From: Sporolactobacillus pectinivorans
GTDB lineage: Bacteria > Bacillota > Bacilli > Bacillales > Sporolactobacillaceae
Assembly (NCBI RefSeq): GCF_002802965.1
Contig: NZ_NXGA01000001.1
Span: forward strand, 3,168,954 to 3,232,953
DNA: 64,000 nt
Reading direction: 5' to 3'
In this document: positions 37,467-47,725 of the stretch, piece by piece
How positions within the stretch are numbered: position 1 is the first letter of the stretch
Layout of the letters: each line of letters begins with the position of its first letter
Position numbers and translations under genes: made by a program
Notes under the pieces: model-generated
Database searches by the model: none
Seen by the model: the letters and a program-made list of their open reading frames with translations, nothing else
Told to the model about the DNA's origin: nothing

Positions 37467-37685
37467 TTGAGTCCTTCAACTGATCGTATGCTAAATCGCG
37501 TTAAGTCTGTTTACTTATTTATCCGCAGACAAGGTCCTGTCACGACGAAAGAGCTGGTTGAAGAATTTGACATGACACAGAGAACCATGCAAAGAGACTT
37601 GAATATTCTAACGTATAACCATTTGGTCAGGAGTCCTAGAAGAGGCCAATGGACGGTAACAGAAAAAAAAGTAAAGGTATCGTGA
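37467..37685 (+). CDS. ytzE: DeoR-type helix-turn-helix protein YtzE
   Basis: The 72-residue product (SPSTDRMLNRVKSVYLFIRR, then TTKELVEEFDMTQRTMQRDL) is a lone DeoR-type winged helix with no ligand domain, matching YtzE. Its targets are unknown. I choose the TTG at 37467 because GGGGAG lies 7 nt upstream. The ATG at 37440 has no ribosome site and would add nine residues. Confidence 0.87.
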   Translation: MSPSTDRMLNRVKSVYLFIRRQGPVTTKELVEEFDMTQRTMQRDLNILTYNHLVRSPRRGQWTVTEKKVKVS

Positions 37686-37711
37686 GCTGTTTTTTTAAAC
37701 AGCTCTTTTTT
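37684..37711 (+). terminator. ytzE terminator
   Basis: The stem GAGCTGTTT / AAACAGCTC overlaps the ytzE stop codon and is followed by six T residues. Confidence 0.92.
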
Positions 37712-37885
37712 ATTTGCCTGAATTTTGGCTGGAGGGAATTAGAAGAGGCCTGTTTAAAAATATTGTTCAGCGTTGCGCACCACCGCTCAATCACAGGCTG
37801 ATGTCCCGATTACCACGGTCAATTTTACTTCCTTTTCATAGACTAATAACTGAGTTTAAAAAACATGATCAGGGAGGGTTTTTGT

Positions 37886-38275
37886 ATGTTTCCATATAGC
37901 GACCTGAATTCTTCTGCGGCCGGTGGACTGCCTGCAGGACAGAATCATTTTCAAACTGCGGATAGTCAGGGATCCTTTACGCCCCAGGGTTTTGCCCCGG
38001 CAGAGCGCCCGTTTCCCTACCCCTATCCACAAGAAACAGAAAACGCAATCGCCGGAAACAGCTTCGAATGGTACGGTACGCCCCAGAACAGACAGCTGCC
38101 CCGACCGCCACAGCCAGGCGGCGGAGACCTGGAACGCCGTGTCCGTCAGCTCGAACGCCAGCAGGACCGTTTCGGACGCGAGCTTAACCAGATTGACCGG
38201 CGGCTTCGAATCATTGAAAGACGGTTTGGTATCCCCGTCCCCCCTGTTCCGTTCCCGGGAACGCCGCCAAGATAA
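37886..38275 (+). CDS. Pro-rich protein with charged coiled-coil end, possible spore protein
   Basis: This 129-residue protein begins MFPYSDLNSSAAGG with a Pro/Gln/Tyr-rich disordered half (PFPYPYPQE). It ends in a highly charged helix (DLERRVRQLERQQDRFGREL) and RIIERRFGIPVPPVPFPG. I do not recognise the family. The disordered Tyr/Pro part plus Arg-rich repeat resembles small coat-associated proteins of spore-formers, which is inference only. GGGAGGG lies 7 nt before the ATG at 37886; an earlier ATG at 37865 lacks a site. Confidence 0.75.
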   Translation: MFPYSDLNSSAAGGLPAGQNHFQTADSQGSFTPQGFAPAERPFPYPYPQETENAIAGNSFEWYGTPQNRQLPRPPQPGGGDLERRVRQLERQQDRFGRELNQIDRRLRIIERRFGIPVPPVPFPGTPPR

Positions 38276-38283
38276 GCTCAAAT

Positions 38284-38334
38284 TAAAAAGAGGGCTGGGA
38301 AACATTTCATTTCTCCAGGCTCTCTTTTTAATGC
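38284..38334. terminator. Bidirectional terminator between Pro-rich gene and murJ
   Basis: An AAAAAGAGGGCTGG / CCAGGCTCTCTTTTT stem sits between the convergent genes. A-runs and T-runs on both sides make it usable in either direction. Confidence 0.8.
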
Positions 38335-38365
38335 AGCAAAGTTTTGCATGTCTCTGCATTTGTTT

Positions 38366-39967
38366 TTAACGCGCGCGGGCCGAACGGGACCTGCCCATTA
38401 CCTTCCGAAGCAGCCCCGTCCACCTGGCAAGCAGCAGATAGACGGCAGCGCCGGCAAGTACACTCAGGAGGATGATAACAAAAGCTTTTCCTCTACTATT
38501 AGGGAAACCACCGCCAAACAGAAGAAAAATCAGTTTAATGGCCAGAGCCATGATTCCTGTGTAGACTGAAATATGGATTAATTGCCGGGCGATTAGCGAG
38601 AAGTGATAGTCCGTTGCCTTGCGAATTGAGAAAACAATAATAAGAATTGAAACTAAATAGCCGATGTTAGTGGCAATAATTGGACCGACCATTCCGAAAA
38701 GCTTCATGGACACCGGATTGAGTAATATTTTTACGAGCACGCCGGCTCCAAGCGCGATCAATGTCATGAGCTGCCGATTAATTCCCTGAAGAATAGAGGC
38801 TCCGACCTGAAACAGTGCGAATAACAACGCAGTTGGCGCGTACCAAGTCAAAATGCGCCCCCCAATTTTCAGAAGTTCAGGAGAAACAGTGTACAACAGT
38901 CCGTGGAGCATATATCCGAGCACTGAGAGACCTACAGCCGCAGGTATCGTTAGAAACAATACAAGTTCAAATGCCTGGGTTATTTTTTCATTTACAGCCT
39001 GGTTATCACCTTTTGAATATGAAACAATGATTGCCGGCACGGCGCTCATTGCCAACGATGTTGCCAGCGTCACGGGAATCAGAACTAACTTCTGGTCGTT
39101 CATCGTCAAATCGGTGATGACAGCTTCTTTTACTGTGTTACCATAATTCAGATAATGAAAGGCCATAAACTGATCAATCAGCTGGTAAAGATTCATCGCG
39201 ATGCCAACTGCAATAAAGGGGACTGAGTAAGTGACCAATTCTTTATACATGGCAATCAACGACATCTTGTACCGCCCCATTGGCCTATTTTCACTTGTCG
39301 TTTTCCTTAATCTGAAGCGGCGAAGCACCCAGTAATGAAGCATCACATAAAGTCCGGCCACAGCCCCTACAAAAGCCGCAAATGTGGCCAAAGCCGCAGC
39401 GGTGACAACGGTTCCGTGTGCTACTTTAACGGCAATAAAAGCACCGATCAGGATAAAACCGACACGGGCAACCTGTTCAGCAACCTGCGAAACGGCTGTC
39501 GGCCCCATCGACTGAAACCCCTGAAAATAGCCGCGCATCAGACTCATGACGGGCACAATAATGATTGCAATACTGACAACACGAACGACAAGGACAACAT
39601 TGTTAAATTCTCCCTTAGGAATATCACTTAACGTCGCAATTTTCGGAGCGCTGAGAAAGAGAAGAAGAAAACCAACAACCCCTGTTACAAGCATTAACAA
39701 GAATCCGGACTTCAGCAGACGCCTGCCGGATTCATAGTCTCCCATTGCATTATATTTTGAGACAAATTTCGACACAGCGAGTGGCAGGCCAAGCGTTGAG
39801 ACACTTAGCATAAGCGCATAGGGTGTATAAGCATACTGGTAAAGAAAAGACCCTTGTTCCCCTGTCAGCCAATAATAAGGAATAACAAACAAAATACCCA
39901 GAAAACGTGAGACAAAGGCGGCGACAGTCAGAATCATCGTCCCTCTGATCATTTTTGATGCAGCCAT
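38366..39967 (-). CDS. murJ: Lipid II flippase MurJ (YtgP)
   Basis: This 533-residue MOP-superfamily polytopic membrane protein has about 14 hydrophobic helices. The start MAASKMIRGTMILTVAAFVS and the PLAVSKFVSKYNAMGDYESG segment identify YtgP, the B. subtilis MurJ that moves lipid II across the membrane. I chose the ATG at 39967, 9 nt after GGAG. An upstream extension to 39991 adds eight residues absent from homologues. A decayed copy of its 3' end lies about 330 nt upstream. Confidence 0.93.
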   Translation of the reverse strand: MAASKMIRGTMILTVAAFVSRFLGILFVIPYYWLTGEQGSFLYQYAYTPYALMLSVSTLGLPLAVSKFVSKYNAMGDYESGRRLLKSGFLLMLVTGVVGFLLLFLSAPKIATLSDIPKGEFNNVVLVVRVVSIAIIIVPVMSLMRGYFQGFQSMGPTAVSQVAEQVARVGFILIGAFIAVKVAHGTVVTAAALATFAAFVGAVAGLYVMLHYWVLRRFRLRKTTSENRPMGRYKMSLIAMYKELVTYSVPFIAVGIAMNLYQLIDQFMAFHYLNYGNTVKEAVITDLTMNDQKLVLIPVTLATSLAMSAVPAIIVSYSKGDNQAVNEKITQAFELVLFLTIPAAVGLSVLGYMLHGLLYTVSPELLKIGGRILTWYAPTALLFALFQVGASILQGINRQLMTLIALGAGVLVKILLNPVSMKLFGMVGPIIATNIGYLVSILIIVFSIRKATDYHFSLIARQLIHISVYTGIMALAIKLIFLLFGGGFPNSRGKAFVIILLSVLAGAAVYLLLARWTGLLRKVMGRSRSARAR

Positions 39968-40299
39968 AACTTTACGCTCCCAAAAATCCATAAAATAGGA
40001 TTAATTATGTATCCACGACCCTTAGTATTTTACCACAATAAATTCTAATTCAAAGATAACTATGAGGCAGCTTTGACACATTTTGACGAAACCAACAGAA
40101 AAAAATTATTCCGCATATTTTTCAGACAGAAAATTTTCTTAATCCCGCTGACTTTATTTAAAACAGTCTGTAGCCTCCTGCATAATGGCCCATGAGGCGG
40201 ACATGAATTTTTATTTACCCAAAACTTTAAGCCGTCAAAACGTACGGCTGTTCGCAGCGAGGCAGCGCTTTCTGTCTTGAGCACATTTCTTCCTCAATA

Positions 40300-40590
40300 A
40301 TTGCAGGCCTGCCGCTTTTCCGAGCAAGCCTGTCCATTTAACAAGCGCCAGACAGACGTTCCAATGACAATACTGATTCATACGAAAGCAGACCCCAAGC
40401 TGTGCGGAAAACAGCCGCCGGACGCGGTAAGAAATCAGTTCAATGACCGGAACATCACTCGTGCAGCAAACGATATATGCCAATGGCTGAGCAATCATTG
40501 AAAAACGATAAATCCGCATCCGAATAACCGCCACGATAAATCAGAACAGAAAACCCATAGTTCCTAAATCGATAATCTGGGCGATCAGCC
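40300..40590 (-). pseudogene. Decayed duplicate of the murJ (ytgP) C-terminus
   Basis: On the minus strand, translated pieces match the last 90 residues of MurJ in order but in different frames. IIDLGTMGFLF (then a stop) aligns with IIATNIGYLVS. IRMRIYRFSMIAQPLAYI aligns with IRKATDYHFSLIARQLIHI. ASGGCFPHSLGSAFV aligns with LFGGGFPNSRGKAFV. VCLALVKWTGLLGK aligns with VYLLLARWTGLLRK. Stops and frameshifts make it non-functional. No 5' part is recognisable from 40600 upward. It is a gene relic from a second, diverged murJ paralogue. The rest of 39968-40686 holds nothing else. Confidence 0.7.
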
Positions 40591-40686
40591 TGTAACTCTT
40601 TGCATTTTATCATACTTCCGAATCAAAGCGGGTGATCACTGTATCTTTACCACAATTTATTTTAGAAGGCCAAGTTCAGTCCTCAT

Positions 40687-40722
40687 AAAAGCCCTCTGCA
40701 CTATTCCGCAGAGGGCTTTTAT
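40687..40722 (-). terminator. leuS-ytwF terminator
   Basis: AAAAGCCCTCTGC / GCAGAGGGCTTTT is a perfect 13-bp stem 23 nt past the rhodanese stop, with a T-run in the minus direction. Confidence 0.9.
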
Positions 40723-40744
40723 TCATTGTTTGATTAAAACAACG

Positions 40745-41059
40745 TTAGTGCCGTTCAATCGCGCCCGTCCACGCCAGCATGCCGCCTTCCATGTTCCGGA
40801 CATGAAAACCCTCGCTCTGAAGAAACTCCGTGGCCGCAGCGCTCCGATGCCCGGATCGGCAAACCATCACATAATCTTTCGACCGATCCATTTTCTGAAA
40901 CTGTGACGGGATATCGGCAAGACGAATGTGGATCGCCTGAGGTATTTTCCCGGCAGCTACTTCATCATCTTCCCTTACATCAACGACTGTGACCCAATCG
41001 CCTTTTTCCAGCATACATTTCAGTACATCCGGGAAGACCGTGGGGATTTCATCAGCCAT
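40745..41059 (-). CDS. ytwF: Single-domain rhodanese (YtwF)
   Basis: This 104-residue sulfurtransferase-fold protein has VVDVREDDEVAAGKIPQAIH and the active-site loop VCRSGHRSA with Cys near residue 67. It is complete for a single-domain rhodanese and sits just downstream of leuS, as ytwF does in B. subtilis. The ATG at 41059 is 8 nt past GGGAG; GTG/ATG codons three to four codons earlier are less likely. The sulfur acceptor is unknown. Confidence 0.88.
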   Translation of the reverse strand: MADEIPTVFPDVLKCMLEKGDWVTVVDVREDDEVAAGKIPQAIHIRLADIPSQFQKMDRSKDYVMVCRSGHRSAAATEFLQSEGFHVRNMEGGMLAWTGAIERH

Positions 41060-41075
41060 GTTCATCACTCCCGCA

Positions 41076-43505
41076 TCATTTGACTACAATATTGACCAGT
41101 TTATCCGGAACAGCAATGACTTTCCGAACTGTTTTTCCTTCAAGCCGTTCAATTACATTCTGCTCACTCATGGCCTTTTTCTCCAGACTGTCTCTTGATG
41201 TGCCCTTTTCGACCATCAGTCTGGCCCGGATTTTGCCGTTGATCTGGACAATGACTTCAATTTGTTTTTCAGCCAGTTTGCTTGCGTCATAGACCGGCCA
41301 TGATGATTTTTCCACAGACTGTTGATGGCCGAGCAGCGACCAGATTTCTTCACTGATATGCGGTGCAACCGGTGAAAGCATCTGAATGAATCCTTCCGCC
41401 ATTGCTGCAGGAATCTGCTCTTGTTTATAAGCCTCATTAATAAAAGTCATCAGCTGTGCAATACCCGTATTATAGTGCATGATCTCGAAATCTGCGGTGA
41501 CCTTCTTGACAGTCTGATGGTACACTTTTTCAAATTCTGTGTCCGGCTGTGCATCGGGCGTTATTGATCCAGAAAGCTTCCCGTCCGCAGTGACAAACAG
41601 CCGCCAGATACGGTCCAGGAACTTGCGCGATCCGTCGATGCCTTTTTCTGACCAAGGTATTGCCGCGTCAATCGGTCCCATAAACATTTCGTAGAGCCTG
41701 AGTGTATCTGCTCCGTGTGAAGCGACAATGTCGTCCGGATTGACAACATTTCCTTTGGATTTGCTCATCTTTTCATGATTGTTGCCGAGAATCATACCCT
41801 GGTTCACCAACTTGTGGAACGGTTCCTTAGTCGGGACAATACCGAGATCGTATAGAGCTTTATGCCAGAAACGCGCATAGAGAAGATGGAGCACGGCGTG
41901 TTCGGCACCGCCGACATAAAGATCGACCGGCATCCACTTTTTCAGTTTTTCCGGATCGGCTAACTCTTTCTTGTTATGCGGATCAATATAGCGGAGGAAG
42001 TACCAGCTGCTGCCTGCCCATTGTGGCATCGTGTTGGTTTCCCTGCGTCCTTTCATGCCGGTTAGCGGGTCGACCACGTTAATCCAGTCCGTATCGTTGG
42101 CCAGCGGTGATTCGCCGGTACCTGAAGGCTTTATATTTTTTGTCTTCGGCAGGCGCAGAGGCAGTTCGTCCTCCGGTACGGCTTTCATTGTTCCATCTTC
42201 CATATGGATGATCGGAATCGGTTCACCCCAGTAGCGCTGACGGCTGAACAGCCAGTCGCGCAGCCGATAAGTCACTTTCCTTTTTCCGACTTTGTGTTCT
42301 TCCAGCCAGTCAACCATTTTCGAGATCGCTGCCTGTTTGCCAAGGCCGTCCAGGAATCCGGAATTAACATGTTTGCCGTCTCCGGTGTAAGCTTCTTTTG
42401 ACGGATCGCCTCCTGAGACAACTTCAATAATTGGCAGTTCAAACTTCTGTGCAAATTCATAGTCACGGTCATCATGGCCCGGTACTGCCATGATTGCACC
42501 GGATCCGTAAGTGATCAGCACATAATCGGCGATCCAGACTGGAATCTTGCGGCCATTAACGGGATTGACCGCATAAGCGCCGGTAAATGCGCCCGTTTTT
42601 GTTTTATTGAGATCCGTCCGTTCAAGATCGCTCTTAGCAGCAACTTTCTTGCGGTAAGCATCGACAGCCTCTTGTTGTTCCTGAGTCACAATTTTATCAA
42701 CAAGTTTGTGTTCCGGTGCAAGAACCATATAAGTAGCACCGAACAGTGTATCCGGCCGTGTCGTGAATACGGTTACCGATTCTTCAGTATGTCCGGCAAC
42801 TTTAAAGACAACTTCGGCACCTTCAGAACGGCCGATCCAGTTGCGCTGCATCTCTTTGATGCTTTCCGGCCAGTCCAGTTCATCCAGATCTTTCAGCAGA
42901 CAGTCGGCATAAGCCGTGATCTTCAGCATCCATTGTTTCATCGGCTTGCGGATTACAGGAAATCCTCCGCGCTCGCTTTTTCCGTCAATAACTTCCTCAT
43001 TGGCAAGCACCGTTCCGAGCGCCGGGCACCAGTTGACCGGCACTTCGGCCTCATAAGCCAGACCTTTTTTATACAGCTGAAGGAAGATCCATTGGGTCCA
43101 CTTGTAATACTCCGGGTCTGTCGTGTTAATCTCACGGTTCCAGTCGTATGAAAAGCCAAGCGATTTGATCTGTCGCTTAAAGGTCTGAACGTTCTGTTCT
43201 GTAAACTGAGCGGGATCGTGCCCTGTGTCCAGCGCATACTGCTCAGCGGGCAGCCCGAAAGCGTCCCAGCCTATCGGGTGCAGCACTTCAAATCCTTGCA
43301 TCCGTTTCATCCGGGCAAGAATGTCCGTCGCTGTATACCCTTCCGGATGGCCGACATGAAGACCCTTCCCGGATGGATAAGGAAACATATCCAGCACGTA
43401 GTACTTCGGTTTATTTGAATCCTCATTCGTTTTAAATGTTTGATGATCGTCCCAGTATTTCTGCCATTTCGCTTCGATTTTATGATGATCGAAAGCCAGT
43501 CCCAT
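41076..43505 (-). CDS. leuS: Leucyl-tRNA synthetase
   Basis: This class Ia synthetase has 809 residues. The HIGH motif is HVGH at 50-53 ([16 protein letters not shown]), and the KMSKS motif is near residue 580 ([13 protein letters not shown]). The CP1 editing domain ([24 protein letters not shown] segment) is intact. The ATG at 43505 follows AAGGGGG. A leucine T-box leader lies upstream, so expression should rise when leucyl-tRNA is uncharged. Confidence 0.98.
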   Translation of the reverse strand: MGLAFDHHKIEAKWQKYWDDHQTFKTNEDSNKPKYYVLDMFPYPSGKGLHVGHPEGYTATDILARMKRMQGFEVLHPIGWDAFGLPAEQYALDTGHDPAQFTEQNVQTFKRQIKSLGFSYDWNREINTTDPEYYKWTQWIFLQLYKKGLAYEAEVPVNWCPALGTVLANEEVIDGKSERGGFPVIRKPMKQWMLKITAYADCLLKDLDELDWPESIKEMQRNWIGRSEGAEVVFKVAGHTEESVTVFTTRPDTLFGATYMVLAPEHKLVDKIVTQEQQEAVDAYRKKVAAKSDLERTDLNKTKTGAFTGAYAVNPVNGRKIPVWIADYVLITYGSGAIMAVPGHDDRDYEFAQKFELPIIEVVSGGDPSKEAYTGDGKHVNSGFLDGLGKQAAISKMVDWLEEHKVGKRKVTYRLRDWLFSRQRYWGEPIPIIHMEDGTMKAVPEDELPLRLPKTKNIKPSGTGESPLANDTDWINVVDPLTGMKGRRETNTMPQWAGSSWYFLRYIDPHNKKELADPEKLKKWMPVDLYVGGAEHAVLHLLYARFWHKALYDLGIVPTKEPFHKLVNQGMILGNNHEKMSKSKGNVVNPDDIVASHGADTLRLYEMFMGPIDAAIPWSEKGIDGSRKFLDRIWRLFVTADGKLSGSITPDAQPDTEFEKVYHQTVKKVTADFEIMHYNTGIAQLMTFINEAYKQEQIPAAMAEGFIQMLSPVAPHISEEIWSLLGHQQSVEKSSWPVYDASKLAEKQIEVIVQINGKIRARLMVEKGTSRDSLEKKAMSEQNVIERLEGKTVRKVIAVPDKLVNIVVK

Positions 43506-43544
43506 GGCGAATGCCCCCTTTGAACACACTCTTCAAAATAATTA

Positions 43545-43815
43545 AAATAAAACCTCCCGCCCTTAACAGATCTGTCAGGGACGAGAGGTTGTTTACAATT
43601 TTCCCGCGGTACCACCCAAATTAGCCCGTGTTCCGCAATGAATGCGGACCCGTTGCTCGCTTGATCCCATAACGCGGGAGACGGCGGAACCATCCAGTCA
43701 AAGATGTCCTGCAGCTCAGGGGCGAGTTCACTTTTTTCCACTACTAGCTTGCACCTTCCGCCAGCTCTCTGCAATAGGTCCGAAGCTACTGTTCCCCGTC
43801 ATTGCCCTTTTATTA
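43545..43815 (-). ncRNA. T-box riboswitch (leucine) upstream of leuS
   Basis: On the minus strand the T-box sequence TGGGTGGTACCGCG lies at about 43604-43618. A terminator follows (CCTCTCGTCCCTGACAG / CTGTTAAGGGCGGGAGG, then TTTTATTTT) at 43547-43588. In stem I the specifier loop reads GAACTCGCC, giving the leucine codon CTC (43724-43726). The T-box family reads uncharged tRNA and antiterminates, which fits the gene it controls. Confidence 0.93.
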
Positions 43816-43835
43816 TCAAATAGGTCATTTAATTC

Positions 43836-43864
43836 ATTTTATGTAATCTCCCGGTACATGTCAA
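43836..43864 (-). promoter_or_regulatory. Sigma-A promoter of leuS
   Basis: TTGACA (43859-43864) and TAAAAT (43836-43841) on the minus strand are 17 nt apart, directly ahead of the T-box leader. Confidence 0.82.
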
Positions 43865-43984
43865 TATCAAGAGTATTCAGGCCAAAAAATCCGCCTATCC
43901 TATGAATCAATTTGTCCGGAAACTTTAAGTTTTTCCTTAACTCTGTTAGAATTTTTGTTAGATTACTGAAAGGGGCTCAGTCAC

Positions 43985-44935
43985 ATGCCCGACAGAAAGT
44001 GGCCATCCATCTATGGGCCGGACAAACGCTACTATTCATGGAATGCTTATCTAAGAAACCAGTTTGGAGAAAAAGTTTTCAAAGTGCCTCTCGACGGCGG
44101 ATTTGACTGTCCGAACCGTGATGGAAAAGTGGCCTATGGCGGCTGCACGTTTTGCAGCCAGAAGGGGTCGGGGGATTTTGCCGGCGACCGCCGCGACGAT
44201 CTCGTGACACAGTTTAATACTGTCAAAGAGCGAATGCTGAAAAAATGGCCGCATGCGAATAAATATATCGGCTTTTTCCAGGCTTTTACGAATACCTATG
44301 CACCGGTTGATGTGCTTCAGGAATGTTTTGAAGTCATTCTAGAGCAGGAGGGGGTTGTCGGACTTTCCATCGCAACACGTCCGGACTGCCTGCCGGACGA
44401 CGTGGTTGACTATCTGGCAGATCTGAACACCCGGACCTTCCTCTGGATAGAACTTGGCCTGCAGACAGTACATGACCGGACAGGCCGCCTGATCAACCGG
44501 GCGCATGATTACCACTGTTTCGTTGAAGGTGTCGAAAAGCTGCGGGCACGCCATATTCCGGTCTGCGTCCATATTATTGACGGACTGCCGCAGGAAACCC
44601 CTGAGATGATGATGGAAACGGCACAGGCGGTTGCGGCGCTTGACGTTCAGGGTATTAAGATCCATCTTCTTCATCTGTTGAAAAAAACAGCAATGGTCAA
44701 GCAGTATGAAAAGGGAATGCTTAAATTTCTCGATTTCAAAACCTACGTGAATCTTGTCTGCGATCAGCTGGAAATTTTGCCACCGCAGATGATTATTCAC
44801 CGGCTGACCGGTGACGGCCCCGCCGATCTGATGATCGGTCCGATGTGGAGCCTGAACAAATGGGAAGTCCTTGATGCGATCGATGATGAACTGAAACGCC
44901 GCAATAGCTGGCAGGGGAATTTATATCACGCATGA
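43985..44935 (+). CDS. ytqA: Radical SAM protein YtqA (TIGR01212 family)
   Basis: This 316-residue radical SAM enzyme has the iron-sulfur cysteines at Cys42, Cys54 and Cys57 (DCPNRDGKVAYGGCTFCSQ), the spaced form typical of the YhcC/YtqA family. GFFQAFTNTYAPVD and IELGLQTVHDRTG follow. The reaction is not established in Bacillus. AAGGGG precedes the ATG. It is divergent from leuS. Confidence 0.92.
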   Translation: MPDRKWPSIYGPDKRYYSWNAYLRNQFGEKVFKVPLDGGFDCPNRDGKVAYGGCTFCSQKGSGDFAGDRRDDLVTQFNTVKERMLKKWPHANKYIGFFQAFTNTYAPVDVLQECFEVILEQEGVVGLSIATRPDCLPDDVVDYLADLNTRTFLWIELGLQTVHDRTGRLINRAHDYHCFVEGVEKLRARHIPVCVHIIDGLPQETPEMMMETAQAVAALDVQGIKIHLLHLLKKTAMVKQYEKGMLKFLDFKTYVNLVCDQLEILPPQMIIHRLTGDGPADLMIGPMWSLNKWEVLDAIDDELKRRNSWQGNLYHA

Positions 44936-44968
44936 AGAGCCGGATGCACCCGCACCCGGCTTCTTCTT
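44934..44968 (+). terminator. ytqA terminator
   Basis: GAAGAGCCGG / CCGGCTTCTTC hairpin at the ytqA stop, lying between two convergent genes. Confidence 0.75.
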
Positions 44969-45013
44969 GGAATCGCGCATATTTTCCATTCACAACTCAT
45001 CAAAATTTATTGG

Positions 45014-46081
45014 TCAGACACTCGGGCGCACTCTCCGGTAGAACCAGCTGGCAGTGAAAAAAAACATGCCGCAGCCACCAGAACGACGGATCATTTTTCT
45101 AGCCATAATCCGCACATTGCGCTGCCTGGCGACTTTTTTATCCGCGAGATAAGTACCAAGCAGGCCCCGATTGATCATTTTATGAAAATTGCGGTCAGGC
45201 ATTCCGGAAATCGCCGTATCAGCTTCATCCATAAAGTGATCGAAGCGCTTCATCATTTCTTCTTCACTTCCGTAAAAGGCACAAAAGTTAAGATCGCCTT
45301 CGTCAATATCCTCCTGCTGGTCCACAAAATAATCCATCAGAATATGCAGGCCCTGCACCCATGGAAAATAGCTGCTTCTGATCATCCCGGCCAGTTCCTT
45401 CATCCCACGCCTTTCTGAAGCTGCGTAGGAAACAAGACAAAAAATGCCAAGAGTGGATCCGGAACAGGCGGCAAACTCATACCAGCTCATCGCCGGAAGC
45501 CTGTCTCTGTATTTTTCGAACCAGGCAACGAGCATAGGTACACGCTGATCTTTTTCAACATGTTTATATACCTGCAGATCACAATAGTATCCGGCCAGTT
45601 CCTGCAAATAGGGACTTATTTCTTTAAACGTTTGCAAATGTGAGAGAAGCGACTGGCAGGTTGTGACGAGATCCTGTAGATAGCCTCCATCAGATGTCAC
45701 TTCACGCAATCTGTAATAATCGGAGTATTCCGTCCCGGGTGTCAGGGCATCCAGCATCGACTGATGCAGGCAGCGGAAATCTTTCGGGTCAAGAGAGCCG
45801 CTGCGGTCGCACAGGTTATCCAGATAATCGCTGATTGTCTGGTAGGCGACGATGAATGAAATCACTTCTGTCCTTCGATCACCTGCAAGAAGGCTGTAAA
45901 TCGCACCACCTTCACAGTGAAATGTTTTCGCCTTAATGCTTGCAAGTGCCTGGTTGCGCAATTCCGGATCAGGAATTTTCTCTGCCTTCTGTTTCCAGTT
46001 TTCGAGTTCGCTATGTACACCGGGAAGTACTTTTCTGGAAACTTGAACGATCAGTTTTAATGGTTCGGATGGTACGGCCAT
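45014..46081 (-). CDS. ytpB: Tetraprenyl-beta-curcumene synthase YtpB (DUF2600)
   Basis: The 355-residue protein belongs to the YtpB terpene-synthase family, which in B. subtilis makes tetraprenyl-beta-curcumene (a sesquarterpene) from heptaprenyl diphosphate and supports spore resistance. The acidic motif DYLDNLCDR at about 85-93 would bind the diphosphate-magnesium cluster. HCEGGAIYSLLAGD and YYCDLQVYKHVEKDQR are conserved in the family. GAGGA precedes the ATG. The product in this organism is inferred. Confidence 0.88.
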   Translation of the reverse strand: MAVPSEPLKLIVQVSRKVLPGVHSELENWKQKAEKIPDPELRNQALASIKAKTFHCEGGAIYSLLAGDRRTEVISFIVAYQTISDYLDNLCDRSGSLDPKDFRCLHQSMLDALTPGTEYSDYYRLREVTSDGGYLQDLVTTCQSLLSHLQTFKEISPYLQELAGYYCDLQVYKHVEKDQRVPMLVAWFEKYRDRLPAMSWYEFAACSGSTLGIFCLVSYAASERRGMKELAGMIRSSYFPWVQGLHILMDYFVDQQEDIDEGDLNFCAFYGSEEEMMKRFDHFMDEADTAISGMPDRNFHKMINRGLLGTYLADKKVARQRNVRIMARKMIRRSGGCGMFFFTASWFYRRVRPSV

Positions 46082-46270
46082 AAAATCCGTCCTCTCTTAT
46101 GTCAATACGACGCTACATCCTACAAACATTCGCTGCGTCTGACTGCAGTCTGCCTGCGCCAGCCCATTCTTAAAACTGTTTCTTACCGGGCCTCTCTTTC
46201 ATTATACTCATATTGTCCAAAAAAAGTTTTCATCTTCTGTTCTAACCATCCTGATCCGAGAAAAAGCGCA

Positions 46271-46303
46271 AAAAACCCTCCACCAATTCAATTGATGGAG
46301 GGG
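46271..46303 (-). terminator. metK terminator
   Basis: An inverted repeat (CCCTCCACCAATT / AATTGATGGAGGG) with a T-run on the minus strand lies about 20 nt after the metK stop. Confidence 0.88.
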
Positions 46304-46320
46304 TACAATGTCAAAAATTC

Positions 46321-47547
46321 TCAATTCTGACCGGCCTGGATTCCGGAGAGGATCTGCTGCTTCAATAATTCTGCTTTATCTGTTTTTTCCCACGGCAAAT
46401 CAATATCAGTGCGTCCGAAATGACCGTAAGCCGCCGTCTGGCGATAAATCGGGCGACGCAGATCCAGCATCTTGATAATGCCTGCCGGACGAAGATCAAA
46501 ATTGTTCCGGATCAGATTCACCAACTGCTCTTCCGTCGCTTTTCCAGTCTCGAATGTATCCACCGAAATAGAAACCGGCTGCGCTACGCCGATCGCATAG
46601 GCGAGCTGAACTTCGCATTTATCAGCCAGACCGGCCGCGACAATATTTTTCGCAACATAACGTGCGGCGTATGATGCCGAGCGGTCCACTTTTGTCGCAT
46701 CTTTCCCTGAAAAAGCACCCCCGCCGTGCCTGGCGTATCCGCCGTAAGTGTCAACGATAATTTTTCGCCCGGTCAATCCGGCATCACCCTGTGGCCCGCC
46801 AATGACGAATCGGCCTGTCGGGTTTATGAAGAATTTTGTATTTTCATCAATCAGATTTTCAGGAACTGAAGGATTAATCACATACTGATGCACATCTTTC
46901 TTGATTTGTTCCTCGGATACGTCGGGATCATGCTGCGTGGATACAACAATCGTATCAATTCTGGCCGGATGTCCCTCTTCATCATATTCAACGGTGACCT
47001 GGGTTTTTCCGTCAGGGCGGAGATAGGTCAGTTCACGATTTTTCCGGACATCGGCCAGGCGCTTCGCCAGCTTATGTGCAAGGGAAATCGGCAGCGGCAT
47101 GAGTTCCGGCGTTTCATTAACGGCGAAACCGAACATCAGCCCCTGATCTCCGGCCCCGATTGCCTCAATCTGATCGTCTGTCATTTTGCCTTCGCGCGCT
47201 TCGAGTGCCTGATTAACACCTTGAGCGATATCTGCTGACTGTTCTTCGATCGAGGTCAGAATTGCACAGTTTGACGCATCAAATCCGTACTTCGCATCAT
47301 TATAGCCAATCTCCTTGATTGTCTGGCGGACAACCTTTGGAATATCAACATAAGTCGATGTAGATATTTCACCAGTGACAAGAACAAGTCCAGTATTTAC
47401 CGCTGTCTCACAGGCAACCCTCGCGTTGGGATCGCCCCGCAGAATTTCATCAAGGATTGCATCTGAGATCTGGTCGCAAATCTTGTCCGGATGTCCCTCT
47501 GTCACCGATTCAGAGGTAAACAGCCGTCTTGAATACTTTTTCGTCAT
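46321..47547 (-). CDS. metK: S-adenosylmethionine synthetase
   Basis: MetK (EC 2.5.1.6) makes SAM from methionine and [23 protein letters not shown] lies at the N-terminus and [12 protein letters not shown] near residue 120. The ATP loop [21 protein letters not shown] segment (positions about 258-274) is also present. The ATG at 47547 gives 408 residues, near the usual length. An upstream extension to 47574 adds nine residues. A SAM-I riboswitch lies upstream. It is divergent from pckA, as in B. subtilis. Confidence 0.97.
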   Translation of the reverse strand: MTKKYSRRLFTSESVTEGHPDKICDQISDAILDEILRGDPNARVACETAVNTGLVLVTGEISTSTYVDIPKVVRQTIKEIGYNDAKYGFDASNCAILTSIEEQSADIAQGVNQALEAREGKMTDDQIEAIGAGDQGLMFGFAVNETPELMPLPISLAHKLAKRLADVRKNRELTYLRPDGKTQVTVEYDEEGHPARIDTIVVSTQHDPDVSEEQIKKDVHQYVINPSVPENLIDENTKFFINPTGRFVIGGPQGDAGLTGRKIIVDTYGGYARHGGGAFSGKDATKVDRSASYAARYVAKNIVAAGLADKCEVQLAYAIGVAQPVSISVDTFETGKATEEQLVNLIRNNFDLRPAGIIKMLDLRRPIYRQTAAYGHFGRTDIDLPWEKTDKAELLKQQILSGIQAGQN

Positions 47548-47725
47548 TTCACATTCACCCAGCCTTTCGAACATTATATGAGGTTAATTAAAGATTCGTC
47601 AAACGATGATCCACTACCGGTTCGCTGACGGTTTTACTTCGGAAACGCGGCGCCCGGCTAAAGATGCGCGAATCCCGAGGCAAGTTAACGGTACCCGATC
47701 CCTCTTCTTTTTGTTTTCAAGGCAT

